A stretch of DNA of 64,000 bases from Molanna angustata (GCA_963576475.1 OY754984.1:16807775-16871774); one strand, 5' to 3'. Positions 1 to 12,235 are shown, numbered from the stretch's first letter. Translations and numbers: made by a program. Notes: generated from the letters alone by a model not told the origin.

Positions 1-1644
1 CAAATCTCCTTTAGTGCGATTATTAACATTCAACAGACAATTATTTTTAAACCTTAAAATCCAAGCTACTATGCGTGTTAACTTTGTATATTTATTAGTT
101 ATGTTATACAATCCTAATCTATCTTTATCTTCTAAAATTAAAGCATTAGATTGATTAACTAACCCTTTATAGTCTGGCAATTGTGCAGGTACAATATAAT
201 CATCGCACCGTGGCCATCTGTCAACAGGTTCTAACAGCCACTCTGGACCGTTTATCCACAACGTATGACCAACTAATTCTTCTGGATATAATCCTCTAGA
301 TGCACAATCTGCTGGATTACATTGAGATCTCACATGAAACCATTTTCCATGAGGCACGTTTTCCCAAATACGTTCTATTCGATTTGCAACAAATAATTTT
401 AATAGATATGATGGTGTTTTAAGCCACGACAAAACAATACTAGAATCTGTGTACATATATACATCCTTTATAATAATTGCATCTTGAAATACAGATAAAG
501 TATATTTAATTAATTTTGATAATAATAATGCACCACAGAGCTCCAAGCGTGGTATCGTTTGCATCTTAATTGGAGCAACCTTAGACTTGGCAGTCACCAG
601 AGATATTTGTTTACTATCCTCAGTAACCAAATAACAAACAGCGCTATATCCGTCATTAGAGGCGTCAGAAAAGCCAACTAAATAACACTGACTATCAACG
701 CTAGTTCCAAAAAACCTATTCAATTTAAATTCCTCTAATAAAGACATTTGATCAACTATTTTATTCCACTGGACTTTCGTGGATTCTGGAATAATATCAT
801 CCCATCCCAATTTCATTTTCCACAAATTTTGAATGAAACTTTTCAATAAAAATGTAAACGGAGTGATCCATCCTACAGGGTCATATATAGATGAAACGAC
901 CGATAGAATCATACGCTTTGTATATTTAATATCAATTTTCTTAACCTGATAACTAAAAACATCATTCACAAAATCCCATTTAATTCCTAATAATTTAATA
1001 TGATTACTGTCTTCAGCAAAACAGATCACACTGCTATCAGATTTATTAAAATCTTGAATAAATTCAGGACAGTTAGTTGCCCATTTTGACAATTCAAAAC
1101 AACCACTTCGTAAAATAGAAATCAACTGATCTCGTAAAATAATAGCATCTTCAATATTATGATCACCGCATATAATATCATCTACATATGTACTATTACG
1201 AAGAGCTTTAGCACCTAATGGGTATTTATCACTTTCATCCAAAGCTAACTGATTTATTGTTTGAATTGCATTATAGGGTGAGCTTCCTAAACCATATGTC
1301 ACAGTGCATAACTCATATTCTTTGACAGGTTGTGACGGATCTTCTCGCCACAATACATGCTGATATCTTCTATCTTCATGCCTGATTTGTCTATACATTT
1401 TAGTTATGTCAGCAGAAAACCCGATTTTATAGATTCTAAACTTTAACAATAATTCGATTATATCCTTTTGCAACTTTGGACCTACATGTAAATATTTGTT
1501 TAATGCACCAGTTGCGTTCGTATTAGAACTGCCATCAAAAACAACTCTCAATTTAGTAGATAAACTATCAGGTTTCAGAACACAGTGATGAGGAATATAA
1601 TATACATTTGGATCGCCTTGTAAAGGAACTTCTTTCATGTGTCC
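1..1644 (-). CDS. BEL/Pao retrotransposon pol: reverse transcriptase, Pao (A17-type) region, RNase H; partial, runs off window
   Basis: This minus-strand frame has no stop from base 1644 down to base 1 and must continue beyond the window. It lies in the same frame as the gag-protease ORF to its right and is separated from it only by the TGA at 1645-1647. The conceptual protein begins with the BEL/Pao RT signature YYIPHHCVLKP, followed by LRVVFDGSS. The catalytic YVDD box is encoded at 1177-1188. A Pao-type connecting region (SSIYDPVGWITPF, then RLELCGALLL) and an RNase H-like motif (YTDSSIVLSWL, around 425-465) follow. In this family pol copies element RNA into DNA inside gag particles. The integrase, expected at the C-terminus, is outside the window. 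No frameshift or stop was found in 548 codons, so the copy looks young apart from the TGA. Confidence 0.93.
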
Positions 1645-3672
1645 TCACATCTCATATTCCTTCATGAACTTTGTATATTCAAGTTTAATTTCCAAATTAT
1701 TACAAAATTTTCTTTCCATATTAGTTAATCTTTTAAGAGCAAAACCAAAAGTACCAACACATGGTACGTGAATATCTTTTTTTAATAAGAGCGGTACTAC
1801 AAATCTACCGTCGTCATTACGATAATGTAAATCATTGTATAACTGAACACATTCCTCATCCGAATGTGACATTTTCCTACTACTTGATACTGTGTTTACC
1901 TCTTCTATTTCCCAAAACCCTTTTAATTTTTCATCTAACACATCAGATGATACAAAACATGTTAACAACTCATTGTTATCATGTACAAAATCTTGACCTA
2001 AAATTACAAACCCAAATATGGTCTCAAATGCATATAAATCTTCTGATAATTTTTTACAATTTCCTGTAAACAATTTTCCATACATGTCAGCACCTAATAA
2101 TATATCAATATTACTGCTTTTCCAAAATTCATTATCTGCCAATTCTAAATCTTGAGTCAAAACTCTACACTGATGAGATAAATCTCTCCTAGGCAAGTTT
2201 GATGGAAGCGCATCCACCACTACACTCTTTACAAATAGCGACTTGTTATATTTATTATTAAATAAACAAAATTGCATAGAACCCTTTACATTAATATTAG
2301 TAGAAGACAGCGTTGTCAATGATACAGAATGCCCTTTTGTATAGAATCCTATATTCTTACAAAACTTCCCAGACATCAAAGTAACCTGACTTCCAGAATC
2401 AACTAAACACTTGGCCTTATAAAATTGCCCATCTTTTCCCTGGACATATCCTATAATTGTTCCTAATATCACTTGACCAATAGATTCATTACCCCGAATC
2501 CCTTTATGGCAGATACCTACTACCGATGAATTATCAGTATGCAATAAAACATTATGTTTCCTATCACAAGTTTGACACTTTTTGTTAGACTTACAATCCT
2601 TTATCAGATGTTTTCCAAAACAACAAAAACATAATTTCAATTTAGAGACAATATCCTTTCTCTCTGATACAGTTTTATTAATAAATGTGTCACAATTGTG
2701 TATCGTATGACTACCCTTACACATATAGCATTCAAGTTGGCCAATATTACCTACAAACCCTTTGTCTGATTTATGATTATAATTATTACGCTTTACTTGT
2801 GAATTACTCTGACGTGAAAATTTTAATACTTGCAATTGACTTCGAATTATTTCAAATATTCTATTTATTGAAGGAATTTCCTGAATATCTAATCTACTTT
2901 CCACTATTCGACGTGTAGATTCATCTAATTTATTAATAAATATAAATCCCCATACCTGATCTAACATTTTTTCACATTTCATATTTGACAGAGCTAATAT
3001 ATTTTCATTAAATGTATGATATAATTCGCTTAATTGCCCTACATTTTCACCAACTAAAGATTTGCATTGAAACATTTTATTCATGTAATATTCAAATTGT
3101 AATCTTGTATTAGTATAATGTCCACACAATGTACTCCAAGCAATATTATAATTATCACTAATCAGTGGTAAATTAACAAATGTTGATGCAAATCCCTTTA
3201 TGGACGTTCGCAAATAATGAAATTTTTCTATGTCTGTATATCCAATATTATCATGAATCAATGACACAAACATGTCATGAAACGAATTCCAATTTTCGAC
3301 GTTGGAATCAAAAACAGGTAAATTTATTATAGGAGCTCTCTGAATTTTATTACATACATCAGTTGCATTTATTTTCACACCATTAGATAAACGATTTTTA
3401 ATTCTCATTATTTCAAAATACATAATGTCACATTTCTGAATTATTTCACTCAACTCTTTCAACTCTGTATCACATTTTGTATCAGTATATATTCCAATCA
3501 AGCTGTCACTTAATTCATTGACCAATTTATACCATTCATCAACTCTCTGACACCTAGCTAAAAATATTTCATCTCGTTCGATATTGCCTTTTTCACACAG
3601 ATCTCTTAATTCATATGTATTCCTAATTCTAGAAATAGCATTTAACATCCTTGCTTTAATGTTATCAGCCAT
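1645..3672 (-). CDS. BEL/Pao retrotransposon gag and aspartic protease ORF
   Basis: This is a 675-codon ORF read from an ATG at 3672. Residues about 117-290 match the gag-like region of BEL/Pao elements (DUF1759 type; PVFDSNVENWNSFHDMF). Two CCHC zinc knuckles follow at about 315-327 (CYMCKGSHTIHNC) and 348-360 (CFCCFGKHLIKDC). A further Cys/His cluster lies at about 360-378. The retropepsin-like protease has its active-site motif at about 423-428 (LVDSGS). Gag packages the RNA; the protease processes the polyprotein. In this superfamily gag and pol normally form one long ORF, but here the ORF ends with a TGA and the RT frame continues directly after it. Whether that TGA is a null mutation or is read through cannot be decided from sequence alone. 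Confidence 0.92.
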   Translation of the reverse strand: MADNIKARMLNAISRIRNTYELRDLCEKGNIERDEIFLARCQRVDEWYKLVNELSDSLIGIYTDTKCDTELKELSEIIQKCDIMYFEIMRIKNRLSNGVKINATDVCNKIQRAPIINLPVFDSNVENWNSFHDMFVSLIHDNIGYTDIEKFHYLRTSIKGFASTFVNLPLISDNYNIAWSTLCGHYTNTRLQFEYYMNKMFQCKSLVGENVGQLSELYHTFNENILALSNMKCEKMLDQVWGFIFINKLDESTRRIVESRLDIQEIPSINRIFEIIRSQLQVLKFSRQSNSQVKRNNYNHKSDKGFVGNIGQLECYMCKGSHTIHNCDTFINKTVSERKDIVSKLKLCFCCFGKHLIKDCKSNKKCQTCDRKHNVLLHTDNSSVVGICHKGIRGNESIGQVILGTIIGYVQGKDGQFYKAKCLVDSGSQVTLMSGKFCKNIGFYTKGHSVSLTTLSSTNINVKGSMQFCLFNNKYNKSLFVKSVVVDALPSNLPRRDLSHQCRVLTQDLELADNEFWKSSNIDILLGADMYGKLFTGNCKKLSEDLYAFETIFGFVILGQDFVHDNNELLTCFVSSDVLDEKLKGFWEIEEVNTVSSSRKMSHSDEECVQLYNDLHYRNDDGRFVVPLLLKKDIHVPCVGTFGFALKRLTNMERKFCNNLEIKLEYTKFMKEYEM

Positions 3673-4275
3673 TTTAAAACTTTAAACTTATACTTATAAA
3701 CTATAATTGCATGCAAACACAAATTCACTGTATCAATAATAATGTGGTATTTTATTCTACCCGACTGCATTCACAATAATGTTATTAACATTAATATGGT
3801 ACCTTATTATACCTCACAATAATCACAAAATAATATTATGTGATAATTAATCACCACAATATTGTAACAAAATTGAGTACCTACAAATTACTATTTGAAA
3901 CCACCGCAACATGCAGAATTCGCAACAAATAACACAAAAAAACACTTCGAATTCGGTTAGAAGGGCCAAAATATTATGTAGAAAACATCAGGTGATGGGT
4001 ATTAGATGGTAGGTAGTGGACTGTATTTTTAAACGATCTCACCGATGCTTCTATATTCCTGGTTCACTGATTATTTTTTATTTTACACACATCCACACGC
4101 AGTGGTCTTCAAACTTGTACTGGTTAATTTCACTTGACACTTATTGTCACCCAAAATTATTTTGACAAGTGACAATTCTCATACATCGGTGAGGGGACAA
4201 TGGCATGGAAGGGATTTAAAGGAAATATGCTTCTACACATTGATTGGTAACTTGTTTTTCTTAATGGTGCTATTA
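3673..4275 (-). other. BEL/Pao 5' leader and probable 5' LTR zone (boundaries not resolved)
   Basis: This AT-rich stretch lies upstream of the gag ATG of the minus-strand BEL/Pao element. It should hold the primer-binding site and the 5' LTR. Short repeated motifs (aatgt-ggtat/atggtacc near 3740-3805) are visible. I could not fix LTR ends because the 3' LTR is outside the window. No other gene is apparent. Confidence 0.45.
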
Positions 4276-4419
4276 ACCCTTTTTCACCCAAATTAATATT
4301 TTTGGATAAAAAAAATAAATATCATAGGGAAACGTGTTCTAACAACGAAAACATTTTTGTGAAAAAAATTTGTTTTTTCATGGATAGTGAAAAAAAAATG
4401 ACACTGGGTGTGAAAGGGT
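4276..4419. mobile_element. Small MITE with about 15-bp terminal inverted repeats
   Basis: The left end ACCCTTTTTCACCCA is the approximate reverse complement of the right end TGGGTGTGAAAGGGT. The interior is AT-rich and non-coding, with further short inverted segments (gaaaacatttttgtg and its partner). Size and structure suit a non-autonomous DNA element. No clear target-site duplication was established. Confidence 0.6.
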
Positions 4420-5026
4420 CATTTGAAACATTGTAAATAACATTTTTTGCATTGATTTATTCAATACACACAAAACAAATTACATGTTATCATAAATTTG
4501 AAATAAAATGCAAAACAAACAATAAAAATTTACAATATAAAATTCCTTTGTATAAACCAAATAAAAAACATGCGTCAAAATAGCATACCCGTTCCGTTTA
4601 TTGACATTTATCTGAGAAAAAGTGCCGCAAGCTTAGCGAAATAAAATCAAAGTTGCCAGGGAACAAATAATATTATACCATAAACAAGAATTATAAGTGT
4701 TCTATACGCTCAGTCATTCAAAAATAAATTATAAAGATCATGTCTATTTACTGTCTCTTCTTACTGCCTCTGTCGGAATCCTGAGTCAATTCCCAGCACA
4801 AAATATGTTTTTTTTATCATTCAAATCTAGTCTCTCCAGACTGGAAACGCTGGTTAGTTGAAAATAAAATATCTTTAGATGATTAACTCGATTTTTTTAT
4901 AAATAAATAAATGCAATAAGTTCAGTGGGAGTTTAACAAAATCAAAATGTATTATTATCCAAAAAGATTCATTGATATCGAATATAAAGATAATAATAAT
5001 TGTTTGAAATGAAAAGTATATCTCTA
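4420..5026. other. AT-rich sequence without recognisable gene
   Basis: No coding signature, RNA gene or clear repeat boundary was seen. It contains poly-T and poly-A runs and a few short palindromes. Confidence 0.4.
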
Positions 5027-5778
5027 ACAGCCAGTTTCATAAAATGCAGCAAAAGGACCCTTTAGTTAAAGGTTCTTTAAAAATTCAATGTCGCCTTTAA
5101 GTCGTTGCGTTTCATAATAATGCCGCGTACTTTACCAAAAGGCAGAAATGTCACCAGTCACCAAAATACCTGAAAGTTGGCAATATTGCTATCAAAATCT
5201 TTGGAAACATAACTAAAAGCATAGGTAAATCTTTCTGTCTACTACCATATTATATGTGATTTCTGTCATTGAATTGTTCCTTGGTGTATAGGACATGTTT
5301 ATGGAATCGAAACTTATCAAAATTTTTTCTACTTTTCCATGTGGTCGATTCTTTTCCTATACACTTTTCACGCGCCGTATCACAGTATCACCGTACCATC
5401 TTCTAATTAGCTCTATGATGAAAATATCATTTTGTTTAATTATTTTAAAAACATGTTTAAATGATAATTTAAGGTTTTTCATTATGTACCTAATATAATC
5501 GATGTATTTACACTTATTTTTATTTTGTTATGCTTACATTGTTCTATTTATCCTTTATTTTTTTGTAAATGCCCTATTAAGGGCGTATATATAATAAATA
5601 AATAATATAGATGGGTCGATGGCAGAGCGGTTAGCGCGCTGGGTTAGTAATCCAGTGGTCGCAAGTTCGAATCCTGCTTCGACTGATTTCGTTCACCTAT
5701 AGCACAAGCATTTATTTGCTTATTTTAGGGAACGTAGGAAGATGTATATGTACTTGTTTAACAAGGACATATTCATTT

Positions 5779-5810
<32 letters not shown>

Positions 5811-6092
5811 TAATAAATAAATAAATAATAAAACTATTGAATATCACCAGTAACATTCAACTTACAATATTGACATCAACGAGATCTGACAACTGACATG
5901 AACAATATGTCATATCGCAGCACACTCTGGTGATAAAAAATGAACTGCTCTTAAAGAAGACTTTAGTGACTAAAGTACGAAGACAATGCACTTTAAATTA
6001 AAGTGAACTTGTCATTTTGTTGTTATGAAACGCATTTTTTTTAAAGTCGACATTAAGTATCCTTTAATTTTTATAAAACTAGCTATAATACA
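5027..6092. mobile_element. Foldback DNA element with imperfect long terminal inverted repeats, interrupted by a SINE
   Basis: The left end (AGCCAGTTTCATAAAATG, around 5029) and the reverse complement of the right end (AGCTAGTTTTATAAAAATT) match. The match continues inward: both arms carry AAAGG, then AATGTCG-CTTTAA, then GCGTTTCATAA. The arms are about 80 bp and imperfect. No transposase is present. A tRNA-derived SINE at 5611-5825 sits inside and must be younger. The stretch 5110-5610 between arm and SINE has no recognisable gene. Confidence 0.6.
5611..5825 (+). mobile_element. tRNA-derived SINE, family A, full-length copy
   Basis: The 5' head folds as a tRNA: acceptor GTCGATG with CTTCGAC (one mismatch), anticodon stem CTGGG/TCCAG with loop TTAGTAA (anticodon AGT, threonine-like), and a B box (AGTTCGAATCC). 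The tRNA-unrelated body runs from about 5690 (TTCGTTCACCTATAGCAC) to AACAAGGACAT, followed by a poly-A/(AAAT)n tail. Three more copies occur near 26674, 43013 and 45833. The tail and body argue for a SINE rather than a functional tRNA gene. Confidence 0.85.
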
Positions 6093-6789
6093 TTTATTCA
6101 ATAAAGAAAACAGATATACAAAAAACAGACATCGAGGTAAGTAAGACAACACAATTAATTAACCAGGCAATAAAATATTACACAAGCCTTTTTTAATTTA
6201 GACAAATGGCGACCGTAGGTATACTCCAGGAGGAAACATAATTTTCATTATCGGAAAGAGAATTAATATTTACAACGAGGGCAACATTTACTGTTCTCAT
6301 ATTTCCATATTTGAAACGAAGAAGATAAATGGCTTTAATTTTGTGCCAGTAGGTACCAACGGATACACATTATTATACGGAGAGTGTTGCCATATTCTGG
6401 ATGTTTCTTGGTTTTACCAATAAAGATGGGATTTTACAAACATTACTCGAGATATACTATTTGTCGTATAAGTTGGAATATCGTATATTTTGATACAATA
6501 TTTTGTAAGCTGGTATTGAAATCCATATTTACTTGTGTTTGATTTTTATATGATAAAAACAAACCTACCAACCTGCAGCTTTTTCTTCATTACATTATTA
6601 TAAACGAAGAGCTAGCGACTACCAGACTTACGTCTTAGAATAAAGGCTGATTTTGTTTTCTGTTTCGGAGGTTTTCACCAACCAATGTGTCTGTAAATGA
6701 TATATAAAATTCAATTATTTGAAGATTTTTCAGTTTTCAACATTCCACAGTTATATTATATCAAAATAATTTCTATACATTTTCATAAA
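6093..6789. other. AT-rich sequence without recognisable gene
   Basis: No long ORF with family resemblance and no defined repeat boundary was seen. A short stretch (6340-6480) is less AT-rich but unassigned. Confidence 0.35.
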
Positions 6790-6829
6790 GACAAAACAAA
6801 TCACATTTAACCGCAACACAATTACGAGA

Positions 6830-7200
6830 CAACATGCAGGCATTTTCTCATGACTCCAATGACAAACACGACATTCGGACAAATACACTACTATTATTTA
6901 GCTCCAAACATTTTTAATACGATAAAGAACGAATTAACGGACATACTTTTGATGAATAATTTGAAACTCGAAAAAACAATAGAATCATGGATTAGAAACA
7001 AGGGTATTATAATATACTGCGGAAACATGATCAAGTTACAATAGTTTATTTTTTTTATTTTATAAAAGGTATATTTAATAACAAGTTCTTGTTTATAACA
7101 ATTTTAATATTTTTCTTGTCAGATATAACGCAAAAAAAATCTGCCACCTCGGAACAGACTCAGGCTAGTGAGGTGGATTATACGAAGTAAAATATATAAA
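6830..7200 (+). mobile_element. LINE (CR1/jockey-like) 3' fragment with 3' UTR hairpin
   Basis: A short frame at 6850-7041 encodes TNTTFGQIHYYYLAPNIFN followed by ENELTDI-like residues. This resembles the degenerate C-terminal tail of CR1/jockey reverse transcriptases (pattern S/T-x-YGQ-x-x-F-x-Y-x-A/G-P-x-x-YN). After the stop the 3' UTR contains CCACCTCGG...GTGAGGTGG (7142-7176), a stem-loop also present at 43464-43505. The fragment is 5' truncated and inactive. Confidence 0.5.
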
Positions 7201-7359
7201 AAAATACATACCTACTATTTATTTAAATTGTACTTTTTCTGATATTTTATTGTCTGTAGGTATATTGTTAGATTTTATTTGGATTCAATAATAAAAAAAA
7301 ATATTAATCTTCTTTAGTAAATCTATGTAAAATTTATCTGTTTTCGGTAAATTATAAAA

Positions 7360-7795
7360 CTCTGATACACCCAGTTCTTACGTATGCTTTTGAAACCTGG
7401 GTATAAATGAAGGCCCTAGAGGAATCCATTGCAGAATTCGAGAAATGGATCCTCAAAACAGTATTAGGTCCCTTGAGAGATACTGATGGTAATAGCTATA
7501 TGACATAATATATATGGAGAAGTGGTGTGATCAGTTCCATTGAGGTAGAATAAGATGGCCTGTCACAGAATCAGAATGGATGACGATTCTGTAAAACACA
7601 TCACACTCTCCACACAGCAAGGACGAAGAAGACCAGAAAGGCCCAAACTGCGATGGATGGGCTCTGTCAGCGCTGATACATTCATTTCGCAAATCAGAAA
7701 CTGGAAAGCCAAGGCTTCAGGGTGACAAAAATGGAAGAGATTGCTGGATTCATCCGATGCATACTCAGGGCTGTCGAGCTTATGATGTATTAATT
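7360..7795 (+). mobile_element. RTE-like LINE 3' fragment, decayed
   Basis: Broken frames encode the familiar C-terminal block of RTE-like reverse transcriptases. It starts PVLTYAFETW and ILKTVLGPLRDTDG (7372-7490). It resumes with RMDDDSVKHI, GRRRPERPKLRWMGSV and a terminal AYSGLSSL-like ending (7577-7790). Several stops interrupt it, so it is a dead copy. The tail ends in gatg. Confidence 0.7.
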
Positions 7796-8155
7796 TAAGA
7801 GGAAACATACAGCAAGTACCAAATTACAAAAGACAACATTGAATGTTAAATATTTGCCAATATAGTTCCCTCATCTTCCAACATTAGATACATTATGCGT
7901 AGGTGATTATAAAATAAAATTAAATTTGTAAATAATTTGTAAAATTTGTAAATATTGAAATAAAATACAAAATATAGAATAAAACAATGAGGACCAAACA
8001 GTATAAGTTATTCAAAATTAAAAACATACAAATGATGCAGGGATATGTAGTAATTGGGGAAGTGCGGAGAGATAAAAGAGTAAGATGTTCTAAGCCTCAT
8101 ATCACTGCGTCATTGCCAATATATTCCTGCGATATTGCGGATATGTGTTATTTAT
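7796..8155. other. AT-rich sequence without recognisable gene
   Basis: Only A/T-rich DNA with tandem aatttgtaaat-like words near 7920-7950 is seen; no coding signature. Confidence 0.35.
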
Positions 8156-8815
<660 letters not shown>

Positions 8816-9640
8816 GCATGAAAAACAGGCTAGAAGCCCAGTGGTTTCATGCATTTATGAACATATAATATTATATTGTATGGAATGATTGGACGATTAA
8901 ATTATAATCATCCACACCCCATACATGAACGCACAATATGTATATCAGTATCATAGCACCTTGTATTATACTGCTTACAAATATGTGGAAAATATGTTTA
9001 TTAGTACTACAGTGTGGTACCTATGTATATGAAATAATTTTGAGTATCTGCTTGTTCTGCCTGATGACTGAAGACGATGATGATGATTGAGGATTAAGAG
9101 AAAGGCCGTTGAGTGTGTAGTACCTCTTGGAGAATTATTTTCTCCGATTCAGTTATTGAATGTATTGTGTACTTTTTATGAGAATCTTCAATGCGCTCTG
9201 GACACTCTATAACCACTTCAATGATAGTCTGAAAACCCAGATGAAATTCCGAATGTATATTATTATGACATTAAGTATTTGAATATTGGCTACACCATTT
9301 GCAATGTTTCCCACGGGATAAACATTCTGAGCACAGACAATGCAGCGTGATGGTCGCTGAAAGCTAAAAGGACTTAGCTCTAAAAGCTTCTGGTCTGTGT
9401 AGGCTTATAATATGGAACCATTAGGTGAAATACTCAAACAGCACTTGATACATTTAAAATATGGTAATATATCTGTAGCATTATACGAAAACAGATATTA
9501 TGGAAAGGAAATTAAACATTTAATAGATCCAACTAAAATTCAGAATAAACGTTTGGCAAGATACGCCTGTGTCAATATTTCATAAGATTCTTTGATAGCA
9601 AAAAAAATTTAGATAAAAAACAAAATATAACCTACTATGT
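8816..9640. other. Unassigned DNA between microsatellite and LINE fragment
   Basis: No recognisable gene. A short gatgatgatgat run at 9076-9088, like the tail of RTE-type LINEs, is present. Sequence from about 9410 may be decayed LINE belonging to the next feature. Confidence 0.35.
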
Positions 9641-9649
9641 TTAAGAAGA

Positions 9650-10390
9650 TTAACACGAATTTTGGTTTTTAGAGAGGGGATAAGCCATCAATTTGAATGT
9701 TATAATGACAGGCTGGTATATCTTCATCTAATATCATTAAATAATAGACGAAAAATCGCAGATATGATGATACTATATAAAATATTAAATTATCAGTTAG
9801 ATGTACCAAATATCCTTCCACAAATTCAAATAACAGTACCACTTAGAAATACCACAATTAGAAATATTTTTCACTTAAAATTCTATAATACGAATATCGG
9901 TTATTTCTCTCCAATTCCTCGCTTAATCAGAATATACAACTCAGTTCATCAAATTAATTATATTGACATATTCTCAAACTCCAAATTAACTTTCAAAAAA
10001 CACATAATATCCCAGTTCGTAACCTCTTAATTATATAGTTTAAATTTATGTATAACTTCTCTGTTCATATTCTCATGTTTAATTATTGTTGATTTTCATG
10101 TTTCATTTGTTTAATCTTTAAATCTACAACTATAAACTTACTATGTAACATCCACCCGCAACATAATAATTATATACATCATGTAAAATAGACACTGCAC
10201 CTTCCGTACACTGCATAGTGTAGTGTAGGTAGGAAATTTATATACTTACAAACAATTCTTATTATGATATGTACTTCCCATATATAAGCAATTATGCGCA
10301 GAAATATTTGGGCATTCATGCCTGTGTCTGTGCTTAATTAAATAAAATAAAATAAATAAAATAAAATATCTAAATAAATAAAATAAAGTC
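9650..10390 (+). mobile_element. CR1/jockey-like LINE 3' fragment
   Basis: The frame 9662-10027 encodes a typical LINE RT C-terminus: SLNNRRKIADMMILYKILN, then a VPLRNTT block, FSPIPRLIRIYNS and IDIFSNSKLTFKKHI. This matches the pattern L-x-x-RR-x-x-x-D...LYKI-x-N...R-x-x-x-x-FN seen across the clade. The 3' UTR ends in an (AAATA)n tail near 10337-10385. It is 5' truncated and separate from the LINE copy at the window's right end, which carries the same domain. Confidence 0.75.
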
Positions 10391-10639
10391 GGGTTAGTTA
10401 CATCATTTATATATCAAGACCGGCTGGACCAATTGGAATGGTCACTTATTTCTTGGATTAAACAAAAAATATATAGTAAAAAAATGCAAAAACATTATTT
10501 TTATAAGAGGGGTTATTGTAAATTTTTAATTTCTTTTATTGATATCTTAAATCGAATAATTAATCGAAAACATTGGTAAAATCAGTTTTTGATTTCTCAA
10601 TAAATTGAAACTCAACGGAAACATAATATTTTTAGTCAA
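10391..10639. other. AT-rich sequence without recognisable gene
   Basis: Nothing supportable was seen here. Confidence 0.3.
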
Positions 10640-10965
10640 AATGGAAGATCAGTCACCTGCAGGGCTTACCAACTGCCATCGGCTGGTTTAGGTGATCACT
10701 TTAAGCGATTGTGCAACATTCACCAATTATTCAATTTTATTGAATTCCGTTATCAATCGAAACTTTGAAAATCTATCATACATTATGTTACAAAGTAACT
10801 TCACAAGGTTTGAAAATAAGCTGAGTGTACCTTCACCATCTATCGAAATGACAAGGAAATATATTTCTAACGCCATCTGTTGAAACATTGAAATAAAAGG
10901 GCATAATTGGTGAACTTTGCACAAGTACTTAAAGTGATCTCGAAAATTTTTTCCCGAAAAAAGAT
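10640..10965. mobile_element. Foldback repeat family C, copy 1
   Basis: The left arm (CAGGGCTTACCAACTGCC, then TGATCACTTTAAGCG and CACCAATTAT) is mirrored by the right end (ATAATTGGTGAACTTTGC, then CTTAAAGTGATC). The interior shares TAACGCCATCTGTTGA with copies at 17.1, 45.2 and 48.9 kb. Non-coding; the frames it leaves open are incidental. Confidence 0.75.
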
Positions 10966-11560
10966 TCCCGGTTCGTCAGAAATTATATTTTCAAAAATTT
11001 GTTAAAAAAATAAAAATCTTATGCAATTTTTTATTAATCTATTGCTTCTCGTGCACTTAACAGGTATTAACATTAATTTCACACAAACCCAATACAAGTT
11101 GCCACATTCTGTAGAATTACAATATCAATTGTCTCACAGATCCAGACTCAGACTCATGAAAATCTACAAATATCATAATCAAATACGGAAATAAACACGA
11201 TGTCTGATCTCATCAAGATATTACTTAATTGCAAGACACCAATTGTTATTTGATATTTTTATTAACGTCATTTGTATACTATGAAAACAAGCGAGTTGTG
11301 GACAAATCTATACTCCTCACTGCCTAGTCACTCCACAGAGTATACAAATTTTGTAAGGAAAATTTACAATAATTTTATGAAATGAGTTTGATTAATTATT
11401 TTTAATTTGAATATTTTATTGTGAAAACTTGATAATTCTTTTATGAAAGTGTCTTGTCTTTAAAACAATCGAGATGCACTATTCAGATATTCTTCAAAAT
11501 CAAATGGGCTCTGAGCAATTATTAGCCGCCATTTGAGCCGCCAGCAGTAGAAATTAATAA
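10966..11560. other. AT-rich sequence without recognisable gene
   Basis: No family recognised. Unique-looking, low-GC DNA. Confidence 0.3.
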
Positions 11561-11564
11561 ATAA

Positions 11565-12235
11565 CTTCTCGTCTCAAGTCCGGTGCCCCAGAGCCGGCAA
11601 TAATTTTTATTGTATTTTTTCTACCCAACGAAAGTAAGAAACTCTAACTTGAGCCAAGCCTGGTGCAGCTGGCTGGGTTTTTCCTGAGACTGTTGCCCTG
11701 GCTGAACCGTAGAGGCCTTTGCGCGTTTCGGCGAGTCGCCTGCCAGGGTTTCGTCCGACGGATTCCCTCGGTCAGGTTGGCCACCTAGGCGTTTCCATCG
11801 GCTCTAAGCTAACTATAAGTTTAAATCTTCTTTGCATACGTTGGGCTGAACACGGACCTTCCCAGTGGCCGAGGACGTCCACCAACCCGTAGGTCAATGC
11901 AGACTACGCCTGGTGGGCTGTCGATCCACCATCATCGACAGGGGTCCAAGCTGGGAGACCACGTCCTCACGGTGAGTGGCCTTTAAATGTTCTCTTACCT
12001 TGGTCCAGTAGTATTTAACAGTTTATCCGAGGGGAGTGACACGTTGAGACGACGCTTCACGTCGTCGCTAGCGCTCCACCTAAACTGCACACGTCTACGC
12101 TGAGTGCTGTTCGGAGCTGGTCAGCGGCCTTGCCATCTGAGTCTCCGGACAGCGTGAAGCGAAGGAGTGTCAGATTGTCTCCCAACAGAGGGGCCTTCCA
12201 TCCAAACGAGAGAGAGAGAGTACTGAGCAATTTTC
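11565..12235. other. GC-rich island of unknown nature
   Basis: GC content rises sharply against AT-rich neighbours, with CpG-containing words (gtttcggcgagtcgcctg, gacgacgcttcacgtcgtcg). There is no long ORF. A short palindrome GACGACG..CACGTCGTC lies at about 12048-12067. The sharp edges and an AG-rich tail (gagagagagag at 12210) suit the 5' UTR or a fragment of a non-LTR retrotransposon, or less likely a non-coding exon/promoter. I do not recognise it. Confidence 0.4.

Noticed and set aside
1761..2918. Plus-strand frames inside the BEL/Pao element
   Set aside because: Shadows of the minus-strand gag-protease ORF.
5613..5690. Possible tRNA-Thr(AGT) gene
   Set aside because: tRNA-like fold, but it is followed by a fixed body and A-rich tail shared with other copies, so it is a SINE head.
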